Assembly: GCA_900319385.1 (NCBI GenBank)
Contig: ONOG01000002.1
Location: forward strand, 1 to 64,000
Origin: an uncultured Prevotellaceae bacterium
GTDB taxonomy: Bacteria > Bacteroidota > Bacteroidia > Bacteroidales > Bacteroidaceae
DNA length: 64,000 nt
Reading direction: 5' to 3'
This document shows, piece after piece, positions 35,736-44,621 of this stretch. The position numbers and the translations under genes are program-made. How positions within the stretch are numbered: position 1 is the stretch's first letter; every line of letters begins with the position of its first letter. Below the pieces are notes generated by a model. That model was not told the origin of the DNA and searched no databases. It saw only the letters and a program-made list of their open reading frames with translations.

Positions 35736-36785
35736 ATGAAAAGAACTATTCTGAAGACCTTGCTCGTGGCTGCCGTCGTAGCCGGATGCATCAGCTGTAC
35801 GGAGAGCGGACTGAAGTACCGCCTCGAAGGTAAAATCGCCGACATGGAGCAGGACGACACCCTTCTGCTCATCGACGCAATGACGGAAGACACCGTCGCA
35901 CTCGTACCCGTGGTGAAGGGTGTCATCACACCCGTCGAAGGCACGGTGAAGGAGACGGTCTATGCCGTCCTGACCAACAAGGACCGCACAGCCGGACTGC
36001 AGCCGATCTTCGTGGAGGAAGGCACCATCACGATCGAAGGTAGCATGAACGGCTACTTCCCTGTCAAACTCAGCGGTACGCCCCTCAACGACGATGCCGG
36101 CAAGATGGTGAAGGCCGTCATGGACCTCAGCGACGAATTTGAAAAGGATGAAAATGCCGATCCGGAGGACTTTGTCAAGCGGCTCGGAGCCATCACCGCG
36201 GGCACCATCCGCCAGCACAAGGACGACCTGCTGGGTTACTTCGTGCTCACACAGTTCAATGAAGGCATCGAACAGGACGAAATGAACGAACTGCTCGCCT
36301 TGCTCGAACCGAAATTCGGCGAAGACGAAAACTTCAAGGCGATGAAAGAAGCCTACGAAAAGAAGGCTGAGACCGGCGAAGGCAAGATGTTCATCGACTT
36401 CGAGGCCGAATACGAGGGCAAGATCCAGAAACTCAGCGACTATGTCGGCAAAGGCAACTACGTGCTTGTTGACTTCTGGGCTTCGTGGTGCGGACCCTGC
36501 CGCGCTGAAATCCCCAACCTCATCGCTGCCTACAACAAGTACAAGGCAAAGGGACTCGTCGTGCTCGGCGTAGCCACTTGGGACAAACCTGAGGACACTC
36601 TCAAGGCTATCGAAGAGGACAAGATTCCCTATCCCCAGATCATGAACGCCCAAAAGGCTGGCAGCGACGCCTACGGCATTGAAGGCATTCCGCAGATCAT
36701 CCTCTTCGGCCCCGACGGCACCATCGTGGCACGCGACCTGCGCGGCGAAGCCATCGAGGCAAAACTGGCCGAGATCTACAAATAA
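35736..36785 (+). CDS. TlpA-like thioredoxin-fold lipoprotein
   Basis: The 349-residue product has a lipoprotein-type signal (candidate Cys17 or Cys21 in AGCISC). Residues 25-130 resemble the DUF4369 N-terminal domain of Bacteroidales TlpA proteins (YRLEGKIADMEQDDTLLLID). The thioredoxin domain covers about 215-349 with WCGPC in DFWASWCGPCRAE and the cis-Pro in GIEGIPQIILF. It should sit in the periplasm or outer membrane and reduce or exchange disulfides. It is likely monocistronic, followed by a hairpin repeat. Confidence 0.92.
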   Translation: MKRTILKTLLVAAVVAGCISCTESGLKYRLEGKIADMEQDDTLLLIDAMTEDTVALVPVVKGVITPVEGTVKETVYAVLTNKDRTAGLQPIFVEEGTITIEGSMNGYFPVKLSGTPLNDDAGKMVKAVMDLSDEFEKDENADPEDFVKRLGAITAGTIRQHKDDLLGYFVLTQFNEGIEQDEMNELLALLEPKFGEDENFKAMKEAYEKKAETGEGKMFIDFEAEYEGKIQKLSDYVGKGNYVLVDFWASWCGPCRAEIPNLIAAYNKYKAKGLVVLGVATWDKPEDTLKAIEEDKIPYPQIMNAQKAGSDAYGIEGIPQIILFGPDGTIVARDLRGEAIEAKLAEIYK

Positions 36786-36789
36786 GGAC

Positions 36790-36843
36790 ACCTCCCCCAG
36801 CCCCTACCCATTCACAGGCATCGCCCGAGTAGGGGGGAGGGTA
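36790..36843. repeat. CCTCCCCC palindromic repeat
   Basis: CCTCCCCCAGCCCCTAC at 36790 pairs with GTAGGGGGGAGG ending at 36841. It belongs to a dispersed family also seen at 38711, 39434, 50433, 52847, 56527 and 58080, and probably terminates the preceding gene. Confidence 0.75.
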
Positions 36844-36883
36844 TAGCCCAATAAATGTTTAACCTTAACACACACAAACGACA

Positions 36884-37372
36884 ATGAAAAAGAATCTGAT
36901 TCTGACAATGGGACTGTTCATGCTGTCCCTGTGCGCCGTGGCTCAGGACTGGACCGGCCGCGTGTACCAATGCACAGAGAGCGACCAGATCCGTCTGCAG
37001 ATGGTCAACGAGATGAAGAGCGACCCTGACTTCGACAAAATGGACGACACTGAAAAGACCTACACCGCCATGCTCATCGGCTGTATCGACGTCAAGCTGG
37101 CCCTGAAGTTCAAGAAGGACAACAAGGTGACGCGGAGTGCCTACATCACACTGAACGAAGAAAAAATGAAGCAGGCGGGCATCCCCTCCATGCTCAACGA
37201 ACCGTTCAAGCAGATGATTCGCGGCATGCAGGACGACATGAAGGAAACCTTCACCTATTCGTTCAAGCCTGGCATCCTGGTCATCGACGGCGACGAATAC
37301 GCCATCCTCGAAGACGGCAAGAAACTCAGCACCACTCTCAACGACGTCAAGCTGACCTTCGTCCGCAAGTAG
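36884..37372 (+). CDS. Secreted protein of unknown function
   Basis: The 162-residue product has a signal peptide (MKKNLILTMGLFMLSLCAVAQ). The mature part begins DWTGRVYQC and is mixed alpha/beta, with many charged residues and a beta-rich C-terminal half (TFTYSFKPGILVIDGDEYAILEDG). I recognise no family. It stands alone between hairpins on both sides and could be carried with the TlpA-like gene upstream, though a repeat separates them. Confidence 0.75.
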   Translation: MKKNLILTMGLFMLSLCAVAQDWTGRVYQCTESDQIRLQMVNEMKSDPDFDKMDDTEKTYTAMLIGCIDVKLALKFKKDNKVTRSAYITLNEEKMKQAGIPSMLNEPFKQMIRGMQDDMKETFTYSFKPGILVIDGDEYAILEDGKKLSTTLNDVKLTFVRK

Positions 37373-37392
37373 TCGGAACTCGTTCTGCTACG

Positions 37393-37456
37393 AATGCCAC
37401 GAATGGCACGAATTCTTTACCTATCAAGGAAAGCAATTCGTGCCATTCGTGGCATT
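37393..37456. terminator. 22-bp-arm hairpin between convergent genes
   Basis: The arms 37393-37414 and 37435-37456 are perfectly complementary, with a 20-base loop. The arm contains GCCACGAATGGCACGAATT, a motif related to the ACGAATGACACGAAT in the 190-bp leaders. It lies between genes converging at 37372 and 37474 and fits a bidirectional terminator or a mobile palindrome. Confidence 0.8.
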
Positions 37457-37473
37457 TGTGGTGAAGAAGGTGC

Positions 37474-38145
37474 TCAGTACGTCCACTGTTCCCATTCGCT
37501 GCATTCGCAGTAGCGGCGCAGCAGGTCGGCGATGCAGTCGCAGCAGGCCTGCACCTGGGCTGTGTCGCCGTCGTAGCCGTTGACCAGGGCGAGCAGCGTG
37601 GACGACTGTAGCGACAGCTTCGTGCGCTCGTGGTCGCTGGTGGGTGTGCCGATGCCGCCCGTGGCATCGCGATAGACCGGCAGCCCAGCAATGTTGAGCG
37701 GACCTCGGCCGATGCCTTCGTAGGGCTCACCCTCGCGACCGATGCCCAGCACCAGCGTGTCGCCGTCGATGCGGTCGGCATCGAAGCCGCCGATGCTGTA
37801 GCCATAGCGCATCGACGCCAGGTTGACGAGATCGACGCAGGTGTCAATCTGATAGAGCGACTTGCCCTGCAACACGCGGCGCACCAGCTGTTCGGACGAG
37901 GGGCGGTAGCGGCTGGGGTCCTTTCCGCAAGCCTTGTAAGCCTGGCGCGTCGCCTCGATGCCGCTGATGTGCTTCAGCGTCTCGGGCGTCAGTTCGCGCT
38001 GCATCTGCTGTTCGCAAGCCTTGATTTCCTGCCACAGTCCTTCGCTGTAGGCAGAGTTCCGAAAACGAGCCAGCACCGCACCACCCACAAACGCGGGACA
38101 GGCATTGCGCAATTCGTCGCTCACGAGGATGGTTTTTCGTTCCAT
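37474..38145 (-). CDS. B3/B4 domain protein
   Basis: The 223-residue product matches stand-alone B3/B4 proteins, related to the tRNA-binding B3/B4 domain of phenylalanyl-tRNA synthetase beta. Landmarks are KHISGIEATRQAYKACGKDPSRYRPSSEQLVRRV (about 59-92) and LYQIDTCVDLVNLASMRYGYSIGGFD. Such proteins may edit or bind tRNA, but function is not established. A minus-strand TAATTTTG box with TTG 21 bases away lies upstream. It is cytoplasmic. Confidence 0.88.
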   Translation of the reverse strand: MERKTILVSDELRNACPAFVGGAVLARFRNSAYSEGLWQEIKACEQQMQRELTPETLKHISGIEATRQAYKACGKDPSRYRPSSEQLVRRVLQGKSLYQIDTCVDLVNLASMRYGYSIGGFDADRIDGDTLVLGIGREGEPYEGIGRGPLNIAGLPVYRDATGGIGTPTSDHERTKLSLQSSTLLALVNGYDGDTAQVQACCDCIADLLRRYCECSEWEQWTY

Positions 38146-38172
38146 AACCTTTCAAAAATTTGTTTTTGGGAA

Positions 38173-38204
38173 CAAAATTACGACATTTCGCACGAAAAAT
38201 GCAA
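38173..38204 (-). promoter_or_regulatory. Predicted promoter of the B3/B4 gene
   Basis: On the minus strand TTG (38202-38204) is followed after 21 bases by TAATTTTG (38173-38180). The divergent flavoprotein gene has TAACTTTG at 38225-38232 on the plus strand, 22 bases before its ATG. Confidence 0.55.
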
Positions 38205-38254
38205 GAGCTACGGCAAAAAAGCCGTAACTTTGTGCAGGAAAAGTAGAAAGGAAC

Positions 38255-39454
38255 ATGCAGACAGCCATCGTCGGAGGCGGTGCCGCCGGATTCTTTCTGG
38301 CGGTCAACCTCAAGGAACGTGCGCCGCAGATGCGGGTCGTCATCCTTGAGGCGGGCCAGCATGTGCTGCGCAAAGTGCGTGTGTCGGGCGGTGGCCGCTG
38401 TAACGTCACCAATACCTTTGCCGGTGTGGACAACCTTGCCCAGGTCTATCCGCGCGGCCATCGGCTGATGAAGCACCTGCTGCACAGCTTCTCGCCGCAG
38501 GATGCCTATGCGTGGTTCGAACGCCACGGCGTGCCCCTCACCATCCAGCCCGACGGCTGTGTGTTCCCACGTTCGCAACAAAGCCAGAGCATCATCGACT
38601 GCCTGCTGGGGCACGCCCGTCGGCTCGGCGTGGAAGTCGTCACCGGACAGCGCGTCACCGACCTCGACACGCTGCACGAGTTCGATTTCGTGGCTGTGAC
38701 GACGGGGGGGAACTCCTTCCCTAAGTCCCTCTCCGAAGGGGAGGGAACCTCCGACGGATGGGTGGATTGCTGTCCGTCGCTCTTCACTTTCAGCATCGAC
38801 GACGCCGTGCTGCACACCCTGATGGGCACCGTCGTCGAAGGCGTCAGCGTACAGCTCGCCGGCACGAAGTTCCGCGCCAACGGTCCGCTGCTCGTCACCC
38901 ACTGGGGCATGAGCGGGCCCTCCATCCTCCGCCTCAGCAGCTACGCCGCACGCCATCTCCACGATGGCGGCTACAAGGCAACGCTCTCTGTCAACTGGCT
39001 CAGCGCGACCGAGGCCGAGGTGAAGGCTGCCCTGCGTGCTGCGACGGCGTCGCACACCCAGCGTCAGGTCTCCTCCCAGAATCCCTTCGGCCTGTCCTCC
39101 CGACTGTGGCAATATCTGCTGCAAAAAGCAGGCATCGCCAAGCGTTGGGGCGAACTGACCGCCAAGGACCAGAACCGCCTCGCCAACCTTCTCGTCAACG
39201 ACACGTACAGCGTCAGCGGCCGTGCCCCCTTCCGCGACGAGTTCGTCACCTGCGGCGGTGTCTCGCTGTCCAGTCTCAACCCGCAGACCCTCGAGAGCCG
39301 CACGCGCCCTGGCACCTACTTCGCAGGCGAGGTACTTGACATCGACGGCGTGACCGGCGGCTTCAACTTCCAGTGTGCCTGGACCACCGCCTACGTCGTG
39401 GCGCAGGCCATCAGCCGCCAAGCCCAAGGAGAAACCTCCCCCAGCCCCTCCTAA
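38255..39454 (+). CDS. HI0933/BaiN-type FAD-dependent oxidoreductase with repeat-derived inserts
   Basis: The 399-residue product has the FAD-binding GGGAAG motif at residues 6-11 (VGGGAAGFFLAVNL), RVSGGGRCNVTNT near 48-60, and the C-terminal FAGEVLDIDGVTGGFNFQCAWTTAY segment of the HI0933 family. Its substrate is unknown. Two parts of the frame come from the CCTCCCCC-type dispersed repeat: KSLSEGEGTSD at about residues 157-167, where relatives usually have a Gly/Tyr-rich stretch before PSLFTF, and the last residues TSPSPS with the stop codon. The protein remains in frame, so both insertions were tolerated. Confidence 0.9.
   Translation: MQTAIVGGGAAGFFLAVNLKERAPQMRVVILEAGQHVLRKVRVSGGGRCNVTNTFAGVDNLAQVYPRGHRLMKHLLHSFSPQDAYAWFERHGVPLTIQPDGCVFPRSQQSQSIIDCLLGHARRLGVEVVTGQRVTDLDTLHEFDFVAVTTGGNSFPKSLSEGEGTSDGWVDCCPSLFTFSIDDAVLHTLMGTVVEGVSVQLAGTKFRANGPLLVTHWGMSGPSILRLSSYAARHLHDGGYKATLSVNWLSATEAEVKAALRAATASHTQRQVSSQNPFGLSSRLWQYLLQKAGIAKRWGELTAKDQNRLANLLVNDTYSVSGRAPFRDEFVTCGGVSLSSLNPQTLESRTRPGTYFAGEVLDIDGVTGGFNFQCAWTTAYVVAQAISRQAQGETSPSPS
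38711..38752. repeat. Palindromic repeat inside the FAD oxidoreductase gene
   Basis: GTCCCTCTCC pairs with GGGGAGGGAAC around a GAA loop, flanked by AACTCC and CCTCCG, the same building blocks as the intergenic copies. It lies wholly within the coding frame. Confidence 0.7.
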
Positions 39455-39462
39455 GGAGAGGT
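39434..39462. repeat. CCTCCCCC repeat overlapping the gene end
   Basis: ACCTCCCCCAGCCCCTCCTAAGGAGAGGTGT in two pieces (39434 onward) spans the last codons and stop (TAA at 39452-39454) of the FAD protein, so the element provides its C-terminus. Confidence 0.75.
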
Positions 39463-39476
39463 GTACAGCCGGCCGG

Positions 39477-39550
39477 CCACTTTTAACTTTTAATTTTTCA
39501 CTTTTAACTTTTCACTTTTAACTTTTAATTTTTCACTTTTCACTTTTCAT
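39477..39550. repeat. TTTTCAC/TTTTAAC array abutting metY
   Basis: About ten 7-mers in TTTTCAC orientation run up to four bases before the metY ATG, so they form its entire leader and the place where a ribosome binding site would be. Confidence 0.85.
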
Positions 39551-39553
39551 ATA

Positions 39554-40837
39554 ATGACACAGACATTGCACCCAGCCTCGCTCTGCGTTCATGCAGGCTA
39601 CAAGGCAAAGAACGGCGAGCCCATCGAATTGCCCATCATTCAAAGCACTACCTTCAAGTACGACGACTCCGACGAGATGGCACAGCTCTTCGACCTGAAG
39701 AAAGAAGGCTATTTCTACACCCGTCTGCAAAACCCGACCAACGACGCCGTGGCTGCCAAGATAGCTGCGCTCGAAGGCGGTGTCGGCGCCGTGCTGACGT
39801 CGAGTGGCCAGGCAGCCAACTTCTACGCCGTGTTCAACATCTGTGAAGCCGGCGACCATATCGTGACGTCGAACGAGATCTACGGCGGCACCTACAATCT
39901 ATTCGGCGTCACGCTGAAGAAACTCGGCATCGACTGCACCTTCGTTTCGCCCGAAGCCAGCGATGAGGAAATCCAGGCTGCCTTCCGCCCGAACACCAAG
40001 TTGCTGTTTGGCGAAACCATTTCGAATCCTGGCTGTGCCGTGCTCGACATCGAGCGCTTCGCACGTATCGCCCACAGCAACGGCGTACCCCTCGTGGTCG
40101 ATAACACCTTTGCCACGCCCATCAACTGCCGTCCGTTCGAATGGGGTGCCGACATCGTCACCCACTCGACGACCAAGTACATGGACGGTATGGCGACCCA
40201 GGTGGGCGGCGCTGTCGTCGATAGCGGAAACTTCGACTGGATGGCACATGCCGAGAAGTTCCCAGGTCTCTGCACGCCAGACGACTCCTACCACGGCCTG
40301 ACCTACGTAAAGGCGTTTGGCAAGATGGGCTACACCACCAAGCTCGTCGCCCAACTCATGCGCGACCTTGGTTCGATTCCCGCACCGCAAAACAGCTTCC
40401 TGCTCAACCTCGGACTGCAGACGCTCCACCTGCGCATGGCCCAGCACTGCAAGAATGCCCAGCGCGTGGCTGAATTTCTTCACGACTGCCCCAAAGTGGC
40501 ATGGGTACACTACTGCGGACTGCCCGACGACCCCAACTACGCACGTGCCCAGAAGTACCTGCCTGGCGGTTCGTGCGGCGTGATTGCCTTCGGCTTGAAG
40601 GGCGACCGCGAGACTGCCATCCGCTGGATGGATTCGCTCCAAATGATCAACATCGTCACACACGTGGCCGACGCCCGCACCTGCGTGCTCCATCCCGCCA
40701 GCCACACCCACCGTCAGCTCTCCGACGAACAGTTGCGCGCTGCCGGTGTCGCACCCGACCTCATCCGTCTGAGCGTCGGTATCGAGGACGTGGAGGACAT
40801 CCTGGCCGACATCCAGCAAGCGCTCGACCGCATCTGA
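39554..40837 (+). CDS. metY: O-acetylhomoserine aminocarboxypropyltransferase
   Basis: The 427-residue product is a PLP enzyme of the Cys/Met metabolism family that makes homocysteine (or methionine) from O-acetylhomoserine and sulfide. The PLP-binding Lys is about residue 208 in THSTTKYMDG. YTRLQNPTNDAVAAKIAALEGG (about 57-78) and DNTFATPINCRPFEWGADIV are family signatures. Length fits MetY rather than the shorter MetB/MetC types. It is cytoplasmic. Its leader is entirely a 7-mer array. Confidence 0.92.
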   Translation: MTQTLHPASLCVHAGYKAKNGEPIELPIIQSTTFKYDDSDEMAQLFDLKKEGYFYTRLQNPTNDAVAAKIAALEGGVGAVLTSSGQAANFYAVFNICEAGDHIVTSNEIYGGTYNLFGVTLKKLGIDCTFVSPEASDEEIQAAFRPNTKLLFGETISNPGCAVLDIERFARIAHSNGVPLVVDNTFATPINCRPFEWGADIVTHSTTKYMDGMATQVGGAVVDSGNFDWMAHAEKFPGLCTPDDSYHGLTYVKAFGKMGYTTKLVAQLMRDLGSIPAPQNSFLLNLGLQTLHLRMAQHCKNAQRVAEFLHDCPKVAWVHYCGLPDDPNYARAQKYLPGGSCGVIAFGLKGDRETAIRWMDSLQMINIVTHVADARTCVLHPASHTHRQLSDEQLRAAGVAPDLIRLSVGIEDVEDILADIQQALDRI

Positions 40838-40865
40838 AATCTTTCCACATAAAAACACAACTCCA

Positions 40866-43142
40866 ATGACAACACGATTCTTTTTCCTCGCCGCCCTGCT
40901 GCTGACGACCCTGTCGGCAGGGGCACAAACATCGTTCGGCAAGGCTCAACGTCTGGACGAGGGTTGGCTGTTCAGGCTTCAGGACGAGGCCGACGCCAAA
41001 AACGCCGACTATAACGACTCGCGCTGGCAACGCGTCATCGTGCCCCACGACTGGGGCGTCACTCGTCCCATGTCGCCCGACCGCGGCTCGTGCCAGGGCT
41101 ATCTGCCTGGCGGCATTGGCTGGTATCGCCTCCATTTCACGCCGACTGCCGAGGATGTGGCAGACGGAGGCCACCTGTATATCTACTTCGAAGGCGTCTA
41201 TAATCGTTCGACTGTCTATGTCAACGGGGAGCAGGTGGGCTACCGGCCCAGCGGATTTTCGTCGTTCATGTACGAACTCACGCCCTATCTGAAGTTGGGA
41301 GCCGACAACGTGATTGCGGTGCGTGTCGATCACTCGCGTCAGGACGACTCGCGCTGGTACACCGGCAGCGGCATCTATCGTCCCGTGTGGCTGGTGCGGG
41401 CACCGGCTGTCCACCTGGCATTGTGGGGCACGGCATGGCGCATCAAGAGCCTCACAAACTCGAAAGCAACGGTCGATATCGATGTCGAAACCACGGGCGG
41501 AGGGGATGACTATGCTGCCATCGTCGAGGTGCACGATGCCGACGGACAGGTGGTGGCCTCGACACAGAAATCCGTCCCTTCGGACCGGAAGCAGACTGTC
41601 AGCGTGACCCTGCGACAGCCACACCGCTGGTCGCTCACCGACCCCTACCTTTATAAAATAGTCACGCGGCTACAGAAAAACGGCCAGGACATCGACTGCT
41701 CGGAAGTGCCCCTCGGACTGCGCACACTGCAATTCTCGCCCGACAAAGGCTTTGCCCTCAACGGCGAATGGATGAAAGTGAAGGGCGTATGTGTTCACGA
41801 CGATGCCGGCGTGCTTGGCACCGCAGTGCCGAAGGACGTGTGGCGCAGCCGGCTCCTCACACTGAAGAGTCTGGGAACAAATGCAATCCGCATGAGCCAC
41901 AACCCGCATGCACCTGCCCTCTACGACCTGTGCGACGAACTCGGTCTGCTGGTGATGGACGAGGCAAGCGACGAGTGGGAATTTCCGAAACGCAAATGGC
42001 TGAAGGGCTGGAACCAGGGGACGCCTGGCTTCGAGGGAACCTTCGACTACTTTGAGGACTGGATCGAACGGGACGTGGCCGATATGGTGCGTCGCGACCG
42101 TTGCCATCCGTCCATCTTCCTCTGGAGCATCGGCAATGAGGTGGATTATCCGAACGACCCCTATTCCCACCCTGTGCTCAACGGCGACAAGGACATGACA
42201 CAGCCCGTCTATGGTGGCTACAAGCCTGAGCAGCCGAACGCCGAGCGCATCGGCGTGATTGCCCAACGACTCAGCAAGGTGGTGCGGAGCATCGACTCGT
42301 CGCGTGCCGTGACCGGAGCATTGGCCGGCGTGGTGATGTCGAACGAAACGGCCTATCCCGAAGCCGTCGATGTGGTCGGCTACAACTACACCGAAAGTCG
42401 TTATGTGGAGGATCATAAGAAGTATCCGAAGCGAATCATATATGGCTCGGAAAACCGCCACGACCAAGCGGCGTGGGATGCGGTGACGAAGAACGAGCAT
42501 ATCTTCGGCCAGTTCCTCTGGACTGGCATTGACTATCTGGGCGAAAGCGGTCCGTGGCCTGCCCGTGGCAGCGGTGCCGGACTGATAGACTTGGCCGGTT
42601 TCGTCAAGATGCAGGGCTGGCAGCGTGCCCGTATGTGGGGCATGGAGATTCCCGACAGCATCCTCTCGCTCTTCCGACCCCAGCAGCAACAGGGGAACAG
42701 GTCGCAGGAACGCGGACGTCAGCATCTGCAGACGGGTCGTCCCTACGCCCTGCGTGCCTCGTTCCGACATGGCATGAACAGCGTGGCCGACGACCACGTG
42801 GCCATCATCGAAGTGGAGGTGATTGATGAGAAAGGGAACGTCGTCTGGTTGGCAGACAACGAAGTGACGGCTCGCGTACAGGGCAAGGCGCGTCTGCTCG
42901 GCATGGAGAACGGCGACCTGAGCGACCTGCGCGACAAGACACAACCGCGCTGTCGGGTGAAAAATGGTAGGCTTGTGGCTTATGTAGATGGAAAACAGGC
43001 TCCGCAGCAGCCCGAACAGCGCAATCGCCAACGCCGCGAACGCCCTGGTCGCGATGCAGACGCGCCGACCGACGGCAGCGTCCGTGTCGTCTTCACTTCG
43101 CCCTTGCTCGAACAGGTGGAGGTCACACTCCAAAAGGATTAG
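40866..43142 (+). CDS. Secreted GH2 glycoside hydrolase
   Basis: The 758-residue product has a signal peptide (MTTRFFFLAALLLTTLSAGAQ) and the GH2 order: sugar-binding jelly roll (about 25-190, WQRVIVPHDWGV, FEGVYNRSTVYVNGEQVG), Ig-like domain (195-300), and TIM barrel (about 305-600). The acid/base Glu is near 425 in WSIGNEVDYP and the nucleophile Glu near 529 in YGSENR. RMSHNPHAPALYDLCDELGLLVMDEASDEW is the typical strand 3-4 region. Beta-galactosidase is the usual annotation, but other beta-glycosides are possible. It lies 28 bases after metY and may share its transcript. Confidence 0.92.
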   Translation: MTTRFFFLAALLLTTLSAGAQTSFGKAQRLDEGWLFRLQDEADAKNADYNDSRWQRVIVPHDWGVTRPMSPDRGSCQGYLPGGIGWYRLHFTPTAEDVADGGHLYIYFEGVYNRSTVYVNGEQVGYRPSGFSSFMYELTPYLKLGADNVIAVRVDHSRQDDSRWYTGSGIYRPVWLVRAPAVHLALWGTAWRIKSLTNSKATVDIDVETTGGGDDYAAIVEVHDADGQVVASTQKSVPSDRKQTVSVTLRQPHRWSLTDPYLYKIVTRLQKNGQDIDCSEVPLGLRTLQFSPDKGFALNGEWMKVKGVCVHDDAGVLGTAVPKDVWRSRLLTLKSLGTNAIRMSHNPHAPALYDLCDELGLLVMDEASDEWEFPKRKWLKGWNQGTPGFEGTFDYFEDWIERDVADMVRRDRCHPSIFLWSIGNEVDYPNDPYSHPVLNGDKDMTQPVYGGYKPEQPNAERIGVIAQRLSKVVRSIDSSRAVTGALAGVVMSNETAYPEAVDVVGYNYTESRYVEDHKKYPKRIIYGSENRHDQAAWDAVTKNEHIFGQFLWTGIDYLGESGPWPARGSGAGLIDLAGFVKMQGWQRARMWGMEIPDSILSLFRPQQQQGNRSQERGRQHLQTGRPYALRASFRHGMNSVADDHVAIIEVEVIDEKGNVVWLADNEVTARVQGKARLLGMENGDLSDLRDKTQPRCRVKNGRLVAYVDGKQAPQQPEQRNRQRRERPGRDADAPTDGSVRVVFTSPLLEQVEVTLQKD

Positions 43143-43191
43143 TGCGGTGAATAAAGAAAAGTGAACAGCGAAAAGTGAAAAACGAAAAGTG

Positions 43192-43258
43192 AACAGTGAA
43201 AAGCGAAAAAGCCTACCGGTAAGATCATTTACCTTTAGCTTTTTCGCTTTTCACTGTT
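43192..43258. terminator. 21-bp perfect-arm hairpin between convergent genes
   Basis: AACAGTGAAAAGCGAAAAAGC (43192-43212, shown in 20-base limits as AACAGTGAAAAGCGAAAAAG plus C) pairs fully with 43238-43258. The arm is itself a degraded GTGAAAA array, so inverted arrays here have become a terminator-like hairpin for the GH2 and lipoprotein genes. Confidence 0.8.
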
Positions 43259-43270
43259 TACTTTTCGCTT

Positions 43271-44611
43271 TTATTTGCAGTCCGCTTCGGCCTCGAATGG
43301 GGCGGTGTCCATGAACGCGCGGAGCAGTTTTGCGTTCCATTGGTCCCAAGCGGTGGCCGATTTGCCTGCCGATTCGCAGACGTTGAGCATCGCCTGACGC
43401 TCGGCTGGGCTGTAGTAACGGAGAATGTAGGAGTCGAGCGGCTCGCGGTGCAGCCACGCATAGTCGGGCTTGCCACTGCGGCGAAGGCAGGTGACGGGGT
43501 CGGTGGGCACGGTGTTGGCGTCCGTCTCCTCGTCCGTTTCCCAGCGCGTGGCATAGATGTTCAGTCCCGATTGGCTGCAACGGAACGCATAATAGGTTTC
43601 GTCGGGATAGTCGCCTACGACGAAACGCTCGGCAGGCCATTCGTGGTAGTCCTGCAGCACGCAGCGGCGCTCTTCCTTGTCGGGGAACCCCTTTATCCTG
43701 CCATCCGTAATGCTGACCTGCTGTCCGTCGGGCAGCGTATATTGGCCTAAGAACACGTGTTGCAGCTGACGCTCAAGGGCACGCTTCTCATAACAGCTCT
43801 CGTGAGCCGACATCGTCCACAGGGGCTCGCCGGATTGCTTGTAGCAACTGAGCATCAACTCATCCTCCACCCACTCGAGGCACAAGCGTTGTCCTGTCTT
43901 CTGGTCACGATACTGGTTGCGTCCGTCGGGGGCGAGTGTGAACTCCTGCACGGGTTCGTCTTCCCCTAAACGATAGAGGCAATACGCTGACGACGTGGTT
44001 GGGCTGTCCTCCGAATCTCCATCGACCTCCGGCTTGCTGAAACGCTGCTGAAGGTTGCTGAACGACGCATGGTCAACGATATTGATGGGCTGTGCAGCCA
44101 GCCAGCGGTAGCCCTCCTGCTTGTAGATGCGTTCGAGGAACTTATTGGCACTGCCATATTCGTTGTAGCTGAATTCTTTGGGGGTCGTGCCGTCGCTCTC
44201 GGTGCGGATGGTGGCTTCGGGAAACTCCGCCTCGAAAGTCCACGGAGCATATCCGTAGGCATCGCCTTTCCAGTCGGTTTTGTACCACGTGGCCAACTTG
44301 TAGAGCTGGTGCTGCGCAATCAGGCTGCGCACACTGTCGAACACCGCCTCGCTCACCTTGATCGGCATGGGCATCAGCGACAGTGCATCGTAGGCATCGT
44401 CGCGGTAGGAGAGCAGACCGCCCTCGGCGAGCGTGTCCTCACGCCACAGCTCGATGCGCAGCAGTGTGTCGGCTGTCATAGCGTGGATATTGACAAAACG
44501 ATAGCGCTGCAACGCACCCTCAGGCATTTCGCTGAGGTTAGGTTCGCCGCTCTCTATGCAGCCGGTGAGCAGCAGCGGCAGCACGGCTAAAAGCAAAAGC
44601 AACTTCTTCAT
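43271..44611 (-). CDS. Lipoprotein of unknown function
   Basis: The 446-residue product has a lipobox LLTGC (Cys18). It is not of a family I recognise. Residues 35-200 look alpha/beta (LLRIELWREDTLAEGGLLSY), 205-330 contain several Trp/Cys-containing beta strands, and 370-440 are helical around YILRYYSPAERQAMLNVCESAG. It starts 10 bases after the stop of the GH43-like gene, so the two form an operon, but nothing in it points to sugar metabolism. Confidence 0.8.
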   Translation of the reverse strand: MKKLLLLLAVLPLLLTGCIESGEPNLSEMPEGALQRYRFVNIHAMTADTLLRIELWREDTLAEGGLLSYRDDAYDALSLMPMPIKVSEAVFDSVRSLIAQHQLYKLATWYKTDWKGDAYGYAPWTFEAEFPEATIRTESDGTTPKEFSYNEYGSANKFLERIYKQEGYRWLAAQPINIVDHASFSNLQQRFSKPEVDGDSEDSPTTSSAYCLYRLGEDEPVQEFTLAPDGRNQYRDQKTGQRLCLEWVEDELMLSCYKQSGEPLWTMSAHESCYEKRALERQLQHVFLGQYTLPDGQQVSITDGRIKGFPDKEERRCVLQDYHEWPAERFVVGDYPDETYYAFRCSQSGLNIYATRWETDEETDANTVPTDPVTCLRRSGKPDYAWLHREPLDSYILRYYSPAERQAMLNVCESAGKSATAWDQWNAKLLRAFMDTAPFEAEADCK

Positions 44612-44621
44612 ACTTCCAAGT

